Positions 19,101 to 27,117 of a DNA stretch of 64,000 nt are shown piece after piece (the first letter of the stretch is position 1; every line of letters begins with the position of its first letter). Position numbers and translations under genes: made by a program. Where the stretch lies: NCBI RefSeq assembly GCF_015245355.1, contig NZ_CP063311.1, positions 2,993,705 to 3,057,704 on the forward strand. Reading direction: 5' to 3'. The stretch is from Anabaenopsis elenkinii CCIBt3563. Its GTDB lineage: Bacteria; Cyanobacteriota; Cyanobacteriia; Cyanobacteriales; Nostocaceae. The notes under the pieces were generated by a model. That model saw only the letters and a program-made list of their open reading frames with translations. It ran no database searches and was not told the DNA's origin.

Positions 19101-21537
19101 GTACGTTGGTCAAGAAAATGTCGGTATTTGGAAATTCCTAGCAGAACCCACCGCCCACACCAATGGTATCCTCATAGATCAAGTTAAAGCCCTAGGTGGT
19201 CAACATCTGACTGATGATGTCGAGGGATTGACTATCTACTACGGTGCCAATGGTACCGGCTATTTACTAGTATCTAGTCAAGGTGATGACACCTTTGCTG
19301 TGTATAATCGCCAAGGTAATAACGAATACTTAGGGAGATTCGCTGTGGGCAATAATGGTGCCATTGACAGCGTACAAGAGTCAGATGGTGCCGATGTGAT
19401 TAATGTCCCCCTCGGACCCAACTTCCCTTACGGTTTATTTGTCACCCAAGACGGGAATAATCGACCAGAAAAATTGGTTGAGGATGATGGGGAATTAGAA
19501 AACGTCAACAGCAACTTTAAGTTTGTTCCGTGGGAAAATATTGCCGCTGCTTTCCCCACCCCACTGATAATTGATACAGTTTCTTACAATCCACGAAGTC
19601 CTATTTCACAACCAAAAGTTACACTGATGGGCTTCGCTTCCTTACCTGCTGATACTTTTGCTACAGGTCCATCATCTGGTAGTGCCATTACTGGTAACAC
19701 CAATGGTAGACAAGTACCCTTTGACAGTCAGCCTATTCAAGGATTTAGTGCTATCCAAATCGCCGATCCTAATTCCTTCTGGTTAATGTCCGATAATGGT
19801 TTTGGCAGTAAGGCTAATAGCCCTGATTATTTACTCCGGATTTATCGCGCCACTCCTAATTTCCGCACCGCCGCTGGAGGTAATGCTACTGTTAACGTGT
19901 TGGATTTTGTGCAACTATCTGACCCTGACAATAAGATTCCTTTCCCAATTGTTAACGAGAATACCAGGGAGCGCCTGTTAACTGGTGCAGACTTTGACCC
20001 TGAATCCCTGGTAGTAGGAGCAGATGGAACTTTCTGGATAGGCGAAGAATTTGGCCCCTATATTTTACACTTTGATAGTACAGGTAGGCTATTAAATGCA
20101 CCCATTCCCACACCTAATTACAGCATTGCCAACACTATAAACCCGGAAGCTCCTCTGGTTCTATCCCCTGATAGCCCTGATCTGAGTGCTTCCTCAACCC
20201 CTAACTTAGCCCGTTCCCGGGGATTTGAAGGTATGGCCATCAGCCCCAACAAGACAAAGATTTACCCACTACTAGAAGGTACAGTATTAGGAGACCCCCC
20301 CAACTCCCTGCGGATTTATCAACTAGATCCCCAGTCCAAGGAATTTCAGGGGCTATTAGGGTACTACCGTATGGAACAGCCTAACCATGCCATCGGTGCA
20401 TTAACAGTAGTCAATGACGATGAATTTTTAGTCATCGAGCGGGATAATGGTCAAGGTTCCACAGCGGGATTCAAGAAAATATTTAAAGTGGATTTCTCCA
20501 ATATTGACCCTAACGGCTTTGTAGCCAAGGAAGAGCTTGTTGACTTACTCAACATCAGCGATCCCAATGATTTAAATGGGGATGGTAACACTAAATTTAC
20601 TTTCCCCTTTGTTACCATTGAGGCAGTCGTGGTCATTGATGAGAACACAATTGTTGTTACCAACGACAATAACTACCCATTTTCCCTAGGTAGACCACCG
20701 GCTATAGATAATAATGAAATTATCCTGCTGCGGTTAGAACAACCACTAAACCTACCTAAATCGGCAATAATTCAGGGAACAGCCGGAAATGATGACCTGA
20801 CTATTACTCAATCTGGGTATATGGTTTTTACCGGTAACGGTGATGATATGGTGGAAGCTAGTTTGGCCGGTAATGTGAATATTTATGCCGGTCGTGGCAA
20901 TGATATTGTTTCCCTAGGTAGTGGCAGTTTTGCCAGCGGTGGCGATGGTGATGATACCCTCTATTTAGGAGCCCAGGGGACTGTGGCTGATACGGTTGTA
21001 GATGGGGGTCGGGGTAATGACACCCTGATAGTCATAGAAGCAAATGATTCTAATATTCTTCTAGGTGCTGCAGATCATGATCATCTCAAGGTAGCAGAAG
21101 GTCGGGGACAAATACTATTTGGTGGCTCTGGTCGGGATATCCTCCGCTCTAGCTCTAATGGTCATAATCGTCTCTATGGTGGTTCCGGTGATGACCAACT
21201 GTTTTCTACCGTGGGCGATCGCCTATTTGGTGGCGATGGTAATGATAGTCTCTACGCCGGACAAGGTGGTAATAACTTACTCTGGGGTGGTAAAGGTGCA
21301 GATAATTTCTGGCTGGTAGTTGGCAGTTCTTTACCCGATGTACCCAATGTAATCAAGGACTTTGAACTAAGTATAGACCGCATTGGCATGGGTGGTATTA
21401 CTACTAATCAAGTTAGTCTATTCAGTCAAAATGGCAACACCTTGATTCGAGTTGGTGGTACTGATGTCGCCCTGATTGAAGGGGTGAACCAAACCCAACT
21501 GAATGTTAACGATTCCAGTCAGTTTGTCTTTGCCTAA
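16144..21537 (+). CDS. Large RTX protein with nuclease/phosphatase-like, esterase-like phytase and beta-propeller phytase domains
   Basis: A 1797-residue mosaic. Residues 1 to ~385 resemble an endonuclease/exonuclease/phosphatase domain (I-N-E-F-D, S-H-P-T-P-P, G-D-Q-N-A-D-P, S-S-D-H-R-L-V). Residues ~396-770 look like an esterase-like phytase domain. Residues ~775-1138 resemble a beta-propeller 3-phytase (A-D-A-D-D-P-A-I-Y-V, G-V-D-I-A-type strand, D-D-V-E-G-L). Residues ~1145-1530 are a second esterase-like phytase domain (D-P-E-S-L-V-V, G-E-E-F-G-P-Y, R-G-F-E-G-M-A). From ~1543 come RTX calcium-binding nonapeptides (G-x-G-N-D-x-L type). There is no N-terminal signal peptide; RTX proteins normally leave by Type I secretion. 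The likely role is extracellular release of phosphate from phytate, nucleic acids or phosphoesters. No Type I exporter gene is nearby. A terminator follows. Confidence 0.85.
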   Translation: MVDTTPIRFSQFNASLNRNANGKLGEDLSVLDNAQAKSVAEIIQRVQPDILLINEFDYFTENPTQPVELFLQNYLLVGQNGAQPVDYPYYFIAPSNTGISSGFDLNNNGVVATIPGTPGYGDDAFGFGSYPGQFGMLLLSKYPIDLTNVRTFLNFLWQDMPDSLLPTIALPGSDTPWYSQEEQAVLRLSSKSHWDVPIQIDGKTIHVLASHPTPPVFDGLEDRNGKRNYDEIRFWSDYVIPGKGDYIYDDQGRIGGLTPGSSFVIMGDQNADPFDGDSFDRAILQLLQNPSINTNFIPSSVGAVQQSELQGRANANHQGNPAFDTADFADNNPGNLRADYVLPSSDLQIINSAVFWPVNTDPNFSPVGTFPFPSSDHRLVWVDIQQQPVVSGNILRGVEFSGQTIFATGFIPPGTAGTINDVNVPMGGLSGVAYDAANNLYYGISDDRSQFGPARFYTFTLDLDTLNVNFVNVTPIQNTDGSLFGALTVDPEGIALTNQGTIFVSSEGEVNINAARITDPFVKEYSLSGEEIRSLPVPNKFLPIIEDTNGSGVVDAGDRQISGVRNNLAFESLTITPDQRTLYTATENALIQDGERSSLVNGSPSRIIQYNLLSGQPEKEYLYITDAVAVPPVPVSAFSDNGLVDLLAIDNRGTLLAVERSFSLGVPGTGFTIKIYEVSLQGATDISFYESLRDLSSEQLAGIVPAHKRLLLNLNDLNLDTGLDNIEGLAFGSELSDGRQSIVLVSDNNFNQNQFTQILTLSADLIPTVIPRVETRPDLFDDEDPAQGLLDQNADADDPAIYVNAINPAESLVLTAVKNAGIRVYDLSGKLLQTVNPGNVRYNNIDLQYGFHLGGESVDIAVASDRGNDTLVFFKINPSPSEPGKYLEDISDRSIGNLFQTAPFNPPYSTSSRSAYGLAMYRSPFTNDYYVFVNRRQTGDVAQFQVIDRGNGKIGVERVREFTIPTAPGVNPQTEGMVADQETGFLYVGQENVGIWKFLAEPTAHTNGILIDQVKALGGQHLTDDVEGLTIYYGANGTGYLLVSSQGDDTFAVYNRQGNNEYLGRFAVGNNGAIDSVQESDGADVINVPLGPNFPYGLFVTQDGNNRPEKLVEDDGELENVNSNFKFVPWENIAAAFPTPLIIDTVSYNPRSPISQPKVTLMGFASLPADTFATGPSSGSAITGNTNGRQVPFDSQPIQGFSAIQIADPNSFWLMSDNGFGSKANSPDYLLRIYRATPNFRTAAGGNATVNVLDFVQLSDPDNKIPFPIVNENTRERLLTGADFDPESLVVGADGTFWIGEEFGPYILHFDSTGRLLNAPIPTPNYSIANTINPEAPLVLSPDSPDLSASSTPNLARSRGFEGMAISPNKTKIYPLLEGTVLGDPPNSLRIYQLDPQSKEFQGLLGYYRMEQPNHAIGALTVVNDDEFLVIERDNGQGSTAGFKKIFKVDFSNIDPNGFVAKEELVDLLNISDPNDLNGDGNTKFTFPFVTIEAVVVIDENTIVVTNDNNYPFSLGRPPAIDNNEIILLRLEQPLNLPKSAIIQGTAGNDDLTITQSGYMVFTGNGDDMVEASLAGNVNIYAGRGNDIVSLGSGSFASGGDGDDTLYLGAQGTVADTVVDGGRGNDTLIVIEANDSNILLGAADHDHLKVAEGRGQILFGGSGRDILRSSSNGHNRLYGGSGDDQLFSTVGDRLFGGDGNDSLYAGQGGNNLLWGGKGADNFWLVVGSSLPDVPNVIKDFELSIDRIGMGGITTNQVSLFSQNGNTLIRVGGTDVALIEGVNQTQLNVNDSSQFVFA

Positions 21538-21574
21538 ATATTGATTGCGGCGATAGTCTGGGTCGCCTAGCTAT

Positions 21575-21596
21575 GGGGGTATTTTTACCCCCTTTT
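21575..21596 (+). terminator. Intrinsic terminator after the RTX gene
   Basis: Arms GGGGGTA (21575-21581) and TACCCCC (21586-21592) with a TTTT loop are followed by TTTT. It lies about 40 bases after the stop codon. Confidence 0.75.
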
Positions 21597-21773
21597 GGTC
21601 TGTTCTCATCAATTGATACGATTAATTTTAATAATATTCCCACATATGGTTGCTAATAAAGCGTCGGTCAACCCTCAACCGTCAACAATCATCGGAGTTA
21701 TAATCAAATGCAGAAATATCACAGTCATTCGCGGATAGCTTCGTCATCTATCCCAGTCAACCGTAGTACTAAT

Positions 21774-22577
21774 ATGCACAATTTTATTCCCCCAGAAAGG
21801 TTTTTTCCCTACCTCACTTGGACTGATATCCAAGCTATGCCAAATAAGGAAAATGTGGTTATTATTCAACCTGTGGGCGCTATTGAACAACATGGCCCCC
21901 ATTTACCTTTAATTGTTGATGCTGCTATTGGTGTGGGAGTGTTGGGGGAAGCACTCAAAAAGCTAGATACAAGTATTCCCGCCTATGCTTTACCCACCCT
22001 ATATTATGGTAAATCCAATGAGCATTGGCATTTCCCCGGAACTATTACTTTAAGTACTCAAACCCTGACAGCAGTAATTATGGAAATGGGGGAAAGTATC
22101 TACCGCGCTGGGTTTAGAAAATTGGTGTTAATGAACTCACACGGTGGACAACCCCAAGTTATGCAAATGGTAGCCCGGGATTTGCATATTCAATATGGTG
22201 ATTTTTTAGTGTTTCCCTTATTTACTTGGCGTGTGCCTCATATTACTAAGGAATTGTTGACACCTAAGGAAGCAGCCCAAGGTATGCACGCGGGAGATGC
22301 TGAAACTAGTATTATGCTGGCAATTCTACCAGAACAGGTAAGAATGGATCAAGCTGTTGCTGAGTATCCACCAGAACAAGAGGAAAGGAGTTTACTGAGC
22401 TTAGAAGGTAAATTACCTGTGTCTTGGGCTACAAAAGATATAAGTAAAACTGGGGTAATTGGCGATGCTACAACCGCAACCAAGGAAAAAGGCGATCGCA
22501 TCCTGGAATCTGTTTCTAACGGTTGGGTACAAGCTATTGAGGATATTTACGCTTTTGTGCAACCACAACCCCGGTGA
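21774..22577 (+). CDS. Creatininase-family amidohydrolase
   Basis: Belongs to the creatininase/creatinine amidohydrolase family (also MftE and FAPy-deformylase-like), metal-dependent amide hydrolases. Visible motifs are P-V-G-A-I-E-Q-H-G-P-H-L-P-L (metal ligands), D-A-A-I-G, N-S-H-G-G-Q-P and M-H-A-G-D-A-E-T-S near the C-terminus. The start at 21774 (M-H-N-F-I-P-P-E-R) is preferred; an ATG at 21708 would add 22 serine-rich residues that look unconserved. The substrate is unknown. It is followed by an unrelated 2TM gene 104 bp downstream. Confidence 0.9.
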   Translation: MHNFIPPERFFPYLTWTDIQAMPNKENVVIIQPVGAIEQHGPHLPLIVDAAIGVGVLGEALKKLDTSIPAYALPTLYYGKSNEHWHFPGTITLSTQTLTAVIMEMGESIYRAGFRKLVLMNSHGGQPQVMQMVARDLHIQYGDFLVFPLFTWRVPHITKELLTPKEAAQGMHAGDAETSIMLAILPEQVRMDQAVAEYPPEQEERSLLSLEGKLPVSWATKDISKTGVIGDATTATKEKGDRILESVSNGWVQAIEDIYAFVQPQPR

Positions 22578-22681
22578 TAATTTCCCTAATATCTGTCTAC
22601 ACCCCATTGAGATTTGTTAGTGTAGATAAAGTGAAAATAATAGCTGCCAATTCCCCAATTTTTAGACTCAGAGATAATGTT

Positions 22682-23185
22682 ATGACGGCATTTGAACCTC
22701 AACAGCTTCGTTCTTATAGCCAAGAAGATGTCCAGAAAATACTTCAGTTAGCGATCGCTCGTCAAGCTGATGACCAAAATAAGGAATTTTCTTATGAGCA
22801 ACTGTTAGAAATTGCTCAAGAGTTAGATATATCACCAGATTCTCTGAATCTGGCAGAAATTGACTGGCGATCGCAACAGAGCGAAATCCAACAAAGACAA
22901 GCCTTTAACGCCTACCGCATCGGAAAATTCAAGAAACGTCTAGGTAATTACGGAATTATTAACACTTTTTTGATGCTGTTAGATTTCGTCGGCGGTGGCG
23001 GTCTTACCTGGTCTTTATATTTCTTAATATTTTGCAGCTGCACATTAGGGCTAGATACTTGGAATACCTTTCAAACTAAGGGGGAAGAGTACGAAATGGC
23101 TTTTCAAAAGTGGTATCGTAAACATCAAATCAAACAAACCATCAATACAGTCGTAAGTAAGTGGTTTAAGGCCTTACAAATTTAG
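22682..23185 (+). CDS. 2TM-domain protein
   Basis: A 167-residue protein. The N-terminal half has Y-S-Q-E-D-V-Q-K-I-L-Q-L-A and a helical segment resembling the predicted DNA-binding/SHOCT-like helices often found ahead of 2TM domains. The C-terminal half has two hydrophobic helices (G-I-I-N-T-F-L-M-L-L-D-F-V and W-S-L-Y-F-L-I-F-C-S-C) flanked by charged residues, ending in F-Q-K-W-Y-R-K-H. The function is unknown. The ATG at 22682 is chosen since upstream in-frame codons would need a GTG start and lack similarity to the family. Confidence 0.75.
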   Translation: MTAFEPQQLRSYSQEDVQKILQLAIARQADDQNKEFSYEQLLEIAQELDISPDSLNLAEIDWRSQQSEIQQRQAFNAYRIGKFKKRLGNYGIINTFLMLLDFVGGGGLTWSLYFLIFCSCTLGLDTWNTFQTKGEEYEMAFQKWYRKHQIKQTINTVVSKWFKALQI

Positions 23186-23265
23186 CTAAAAGCCAAGTTT
23201 ACCAGAGATAAAACCCCTAGAAAACATCCAGAGGCTTAAACTAACAACGGGTTATTTTAAGTTGT

Positions 23266-23661
23266 TTATTCGTCGCTTTGTAAATATCCCATCGCCGCAT
23301 CTAATTTAGAAGGATAACCTTCAGCAAACCTTTCAAACCAAAGACCTTCGGAAGAAAACGGATCTAATGTTTTCAACCATGCTTGTGCTTCCCCCCGTAA
23401 AGCTGCTAAACCTTGCGCCTTAATTTCAGCTTGGCGAATTTGTTCCTGTTCTATTGCTTGCTGTTTTTGCAACTCCTCAAGCGCATCTTGTTCAGCAAAA
23501 TCAGCCCGGACCTGCGCCAAAAGACTATCCTCTAAAGATAAAGACTTTGGTGGTGGTGGAGTTGAGGATTTAGCTGTGTTTTTCTGTGGTTGTGATCCTG
23601 GGGATTTACCCTGATGATATTCAGCTTTGAGTTCACCCAGGAGCTTGTCAAGAGAATCCAT
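23266..23661 (-). CDS. Conserved cyanobacterial protein, Slr1339-like (salt-stress annotated family)
   Basis: 131 residues: a short N-terminal helix M-D-S-L-D-K-L-L-G-E-L-K-A-E-Y, a proline/serine-rich linker, a long charged helix (Q-A-I-E-Q-E-Q-I-R-Q-A-E) and a C-terminal block with A-W-L-K-T-L-D-P and W-F-E-R-F-A-E-G-Y. This pattern recalls the cyanobacterial family annotated after Slr1339 as a salt-stress protein; that assignment is from memory. It lies about 100 bp downstream of a vWA-domain gene on the same strand and may share its transcript. No membrane segment or catalytic motif is visible. Confidence 0.65.
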   Translation of the reverse strand: MDSLDKLLGELKAEYHQGKSPGSQPQKNTAKSSTPPPPKSLSLEDSLLAQVRADFAEQDALEELQKQQAIEQEQIRQAEIKAQGLAALRGEAQAWLKTLDPFSSEGLWFERFAEGYPSKLDAAMGYLQSDE

Positions 23662-23758
23662 GCTTTTAACTTAATCACTACCGAATTAAAACTTGAAGAA
23701 GCCCAAACCACCAGGAATAATCTGTGGTTAATTCAATCTTGAACAGCGCCGAGCTCAA

Positions 23759-24382
23759 CTAGTCAGTAATAGCATTGAGTAGTACCTCTGATAAACTCAT
23801 ATCCTCCATATCTTCCATTGTCACGGTGTCACAGATATCAAACTTCGCCCCAGCGCTTTGCAAATCATCATCTAAAACCTTGAGAAAGCGGGTAGCTTGT
23901 ATATCTGTACCAACTTGAATCAAGGAAATACTTAATTCTTCATCGGTATCCATACGGCGAGAAGCTTCGATAATTACCTTCATGACTGCTTTGCGGTCAT
24001 CGGGTTCCCCATCAGTTACTACTAAGATGATTTCACCATTGGGCTTAGTTTGACCGGCGCTCTTGCGTTGGAAGTAATTCTCAATTGCGTCTTTTAATAC
24101 AGATGCTAAGTCTGTGGACCCAGATGGGTCATTTTCTTGAAATATTTGTGTTACCTTAGCCGCATTGACATTCTCATAGCGCTTAAATCTACCAGAAAAT
24201 AAATATACAGTGATCCCATCTGGGTCAAATTGCTCACACTTACTGGCTAAGGCTAGGGTAGATTCTTGTGCAGATTGCCATCTAGTTCTACCACCTTTCT
24301 GATCTGGGGTAGCCATGCTACCGCTTTTGTCGATAATTAGTGTATAGTCCCTATTTTCCAGCATGATTTGATTCCCACTCAT
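23759..24382 (-). CDS. von Willebrand factor type A domain protein
   Basis: A 207-residue single-domain vWA protein. The metal-ion-dependent adhesion site is complete: D-x-S-x-S in D-K-S-G-S-M near residue 18, a conserved Thr/Ser in D-P-S-G-S-T-D-L-A, and D-G-E-P-D-D in V-V-T-D-G-E-P. There is no signal peptide or membrane helix, so it is probably cytosolic. Such proteins usually mediate protein-protein contacts, sometimes with tellurium-resistance or MoxR-type partners, none of which is present here. ATGs at 24382 and 24364 are both possible starts. A Slr1339-like gene follows on the same strand. Confidence 0.88.
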   Translation of the reverse strand: MSGNQIMLENRDYTLIIDKSGSMATPDQKGGRTRWQSAQESTLALASKCEQFDPDGITVYLFSGRFKRYENVNAAKVTQIFQENDPSGSTDLASVLKDAIENYFQRKSAGQTKPNGEIILVVTDGEPDDRKAVMKVIIEASRRMDTDEELSISLIQVGTDIQATRFLKVLDDDLQSAGAKFDICDTVTMEDMEDMSLSEVLLNAITD

Positions 24383-24466
24383 AACTATGCCATCTTCACT
24401 ATAGCAATTTGTATACAGGCAAGCGATCGCCCCTAGTGTGAGTTAACGCTTGCCATTTAGAAGATA

Positions 24467-24826
24467 CTATTCCTCTTGGATATCAACCCAAATACTACCT
24501 TCTTCCACACGCACAGGGAATACAGGTAGGGTTTTTTGTTGTGAAATCATGGAAAGGACTTTACCTACACCAGGTGGCCATGGACACCAATCTTTTACCT
24601 CTCCAGTACCTAAGTCAAAAGCACTGCGATGTATAGGACAAACAATCGCCCCATCTTCGGTAATCTTGCCATTTTTCATCGGCATTTTTAAATGAGGACA
24701 GGTGTTATCTACAGCATAAAGCTGATTCTCATGGTTGACAAGTAAAATTTTACGTGTGCCAACTTTTACTACTTGTCTTCCATTCGGTTCCAGGGACTCA
24801 GCCGCAAGAACTTTAGTCCAGCCCAT
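24467..24826 (-). CDS. Rieske [2Fe-2S] domain protein (ferredoxin-type)
   Basis: A 119-residue soluble Rieske protein of the dioxygenase-ferredoxin/NirD type. Cluster ligands are C-P-H and C-P-I-H about 20 residues apart (near 44-46 and 64-67). There is no membrane helix, unlike the cytochrome b6f Rieske. The start at 24826 is selected because GGAGAA lies seven bases upstream and the protein then opens with M-G-W-T-K-V-L; a longer frame adds 14 arginine/serine-rich residues. It probably shuttles electrons to an oxygenase or reductase encoded elsewhere. Confidence 0.92.
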   Translation of the reverse strand: MGWTKVLAAESLEPNGRQVVKVGTRKILLVNHENQLYAVDNTCPHLKMPMKNGKITEDGAIVCPIHRSAFDLGTGEVKDWCPWPPGVGKVLSMISQQKTLPVFPVRVEEGSIWVDIQEE

Positions 24827-24960
24827 TAGGTTCTCCTTTCTTAATGATCTGCTTTCAGTTTCCCGCAATTGTGGTGCGATCGCTAGAATTAACTGATTAA
24901 ACTGAATATTGTGGGTGTACGATTTGATCAGATGTAAATTTACTCAGACTGGACTCCTTT

Positions 24961-26004
24961 ATGCCGAAAAAATCCACCTTTTCATCCCAGTCAGCGACCA
25001 CAACATCGCTGGCGCCCTCATATGTCCATATCCGTCTAGAAGCCTTAGACAAAGAACACCAGTGGCTATTGAAACAAATTAAGCGAAAACGAACTGAACT
25101 GCAAAACTTTTTGGAACAGATGCGTTCCCTAGCTACAGATATATTAAATCGCTCTAATACACAGTTACAAAACCTGGTAGATATTGACCGAGAAATTCAT
25201 ACTCTGTTTGATGAAATCTTGAATCAAAGGAAATTGAGTAAGCAGAGCAAGAAAGATATTCTAGCAATTTACAATCAACTCCAATTTGCCAGAATCATCA
25301 CTCCTCATCCTAGTAATTATGCAGAATATCCGAACCCAGAGGGGGGAACAGATGATTTCTCACATCAGCACACAGAAGAACACAGGCAATACCAAGAACC
25401 CCAGGAGAGTCTCAACTTTTATTCTGGCGACAAATCTGATCCTGCGAGAAAAATTCGGCAGATATTTCTAAGTTTGGCAGAAATATTTCACCCTGACAAA
25501 GTGAAAGATGGAGAAACTCAAATACTCCATACTGAAATTATGAAAGAAATTAACAAAGCTTACCAAGAAGGCGACTTGGCGCGATTGTTGGAAATTGAAC
25601 AGCAACATCAAACCGGTAAATATATTGATATGAATAATCAAGATGATTTAACTCGCCAATGCTTGAAAATAGAGCAGCAAAATCAAATTCTCAAACACCA
25701 ATATGAAGACTTAAAACAAGAACTTCGCCTAGTTAGAAATACTCCAGAGGGGGTAATGGTTTCTGACTGTCGTAAAGCCGCACGAAGGGGAATAGATGCG
25801 ATTGGGAGTATGGTTGAACAGGTAGAAGCTGAAATTAAAACTATTACTGCTATCCGTGATTTTGTTAGGGCTTTTAGAGAACAAAAAATGACTATTAAAG
25901 AATTCCTGACTGGTCCACAACTTATGGGCCGTTCAAATCAAGACATCACGGATGATGAACTAGCAGAAATATTGTTAAAGTTGGGTGAAATAGGGTTTTT
26001 CTAA
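24961..26004 (+). CDS. J-domain protein with coiled-coil regions
   Basis: A 347-residue protein. The N-terminal ~110 residues form a charged helical region. Residues ~165-215 resemble a J domain: the helix K-I-R-Q-I-F-L-S-L-A-E-I-F is followed by the diagnostic H-P-D-K and then an E-I-N-K-A-Y helix, as in DnaJ co-chaperones that stimulate DnaK. The C-terminal part is helical and acidic. The glycine-rich and zinc-finger regions of true DnaJ are absent. The stop codon TAA (26002-26004) is also the target-site duplication of the IS5-family element that follows directly, so the original 3' UTR is separated from the gene. Confidence 0.75.
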   Translation: MPKKSTFSSQSATTTSLAPSYVHIRLEALDKEHQWLLKQIKRKRTELQNFLEQMRSLATDILNRSNTQLQNLVDIDREIHTLFDEILNQRKLSKQSKKDILAIYNQLQFARIITPHPSNYAEYPNPEGGTDDFSHQHTEEHRQYQEPQESLNFYSGDKSDPARKIRQIFLSLAEIFHPDKVKDGETQILHTEIMKEINKAYQEGDLARLLEIEQQHQTGKYIDMNNQDDLTRQCLKIEQQNQILKHQYEDLKQELRLVRNTPEGVMVSDCRKAARRGIDAIGSMVEQVEAEIKTITAIRDFVRAFREQKMTIKEFLTGPQLMGRSNQDITDDELAEILLKLGEIGFF

Positions 26005-26906
26005 GAGGATGTTTGTCAAGTCAAGAAAAGCTCAAGTAACGATATTCTATCAGTAGACAAAAACGCGACAGAGTTACTTGAGCCATGTCTAAATCATACC
26101 CAACAGACTTGACAAATGAACAGTGGGAATTGCTATCAGTGCTGATACCCCCAATAAATTTGGGGTGTCGTCCCCGTCGGGTTAACCTACGCGCTGTGAT
26201 TAGTGCCATATTTTATGTTCTGTGTGCGGGTTGTCCATGGCGGATGTTGCCGACTTCCCAAAATGGCAAACGGTATACTATTACTTCCGAAAATGGCGCC
26301 TGGATGGTACATGGGAACGCATTAACCACAAACTTCAACAGTGGGTACGTGTTCTCGAAGACCATGAACCAAACCCAAGTGCAGCAATTGTGGATTCTCA
26401 ATCTGTAGAGAGTGGAACAATGGTATCCCAAGCTGTCGGGTTTGATTCTGGGAAACTGGTTAAGGGACGTAAACGGCATTTTTTAGTTGACACTCTGGGA
26501 TTGGTTTTGATGGTTGTGGTCACCTCGGCTTATGAATCCGATCAAGCAGGCGCAAAAAAATTATTCACCCAAGCCAAGAACAGAATTAGCGATCGCTTGA
26601 ATCGGTTGGTGCACATTTGGGTTGATGCTGGGTATCAAGGTAAAGGCTTTATGAGATGGGTGATGGATACGTATCACTGGGTTTTGCAGGTTGTACGTCG
26701 TCCGGTGAATACTAAAGGCTTTGTTCTGCTACCAAAGCGTTGGGTTGTCGAGCGTAGTTTTGGTTGGTTTAATTGGTGTCGTCGATTGAGTAAGGACTAC
26801 GAAATTTTACCCCAGACCCATGAAACATTTGTGCAAATCGCCATGATTCGGTTAATGCTTAGAAGACTCGCTTAATTGAGTTGTTTAATACTTTCCAAAC
26901 ATCCTC
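26005..26906 (+). mobile_element. IS5-family insertion sequence (902 bp) with TAA target duplication
   Basis: Ends are GAGGATGTTTG at the left (26005) and its complement CAAACATCCTC at the right (26906); matching continues weakly inside (positions 14-17, AAGT). TAA flanks both sides (26002-26004 and 26907-26909), consistent with the 3-bp TNA duplications of some IS5 subgroups. It carries one transposase gene in two frames. The element sits exactly at the stop codon of the J-domain gene and keeps that stop codon. Confidence 0.9.
26085..26875 (+). pseudogene. IS5-family DDE transposase, interrupted by a frame change
   Basis: The first frame (from 26085) encodes the N-terminal DUF4096-type region M-S-K-S-Y-P-T-D-L-T through C-P-W-R-M-L-P. 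The second frame, one base back, continues with D-F-P-K-W-Q-T-V-Y-Y-Y-F-R-K-W and runs to 26875. The DDE residues are all in the second part: D-S-Q-S-V, V-D-A-G-Y-Q-G and R-S-F-G-W-F-N-W with its Glu. The junction is near 26250. Relative to the usual W-R-M-L-P-x-D-F-P one residue seems missing, which fits a 4-base deletion. No aligned slippery heptamer is visible, so an inactivating frameshift is more likely than programmed frameshifting, though the latter occurs in IS5 relatives. Confidence 0.85.
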
Positions 26907-26909
26907 TAA

Positions 26910-27074
26910 GAGGATGTTTGATAACTTTTCAACAGGTAATTTTCATCTTAAGGAACAGGGAACACCGGAGAAAAAGGGAAGCAACAAAATCAAGTTCCCT
27001 CCTCTTGTCAGGGAAAGGTGAGGGTAGAGTCAGACAATATTTGATACATTGATCATAAATTTTAAAACATCTTC
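26910..27074. mobile_element. 165-bp MITE with IS5-type ends, TAA target duplication
   Basis: It begins GAGGATGTTTGATAA and ends with the complement of GAAGATGTTTTAAAA, matching the termini of the adjacent IS5 element. TAA flanks it on both sides (26907-26909 and 27075-27077), so the order is TAA-IS-TAA-MITE-TAA. Its left and right interiors match the 285-bp element at 61526-61810 (for example TTTTCAACAGGTAATTTT and TTGATACATTGATCAT). It has no coding capacity. The Ap4A phosphorylase gene starts 44 bp after it. Confidence 0.85.
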
Positions 27075-27117
27075 TAAAGTTAAAAATTCAACAAAAACTA
27101 GCATTAAATATTTTACT

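Noticed and set aside
26240..26270. CCCAAAA as a -1 slippery heptamer for the IS5 transposase
   Set aside because: The heptamer is not in register with the upstream reading frame, so it cannot support the needed shift in the standard way.
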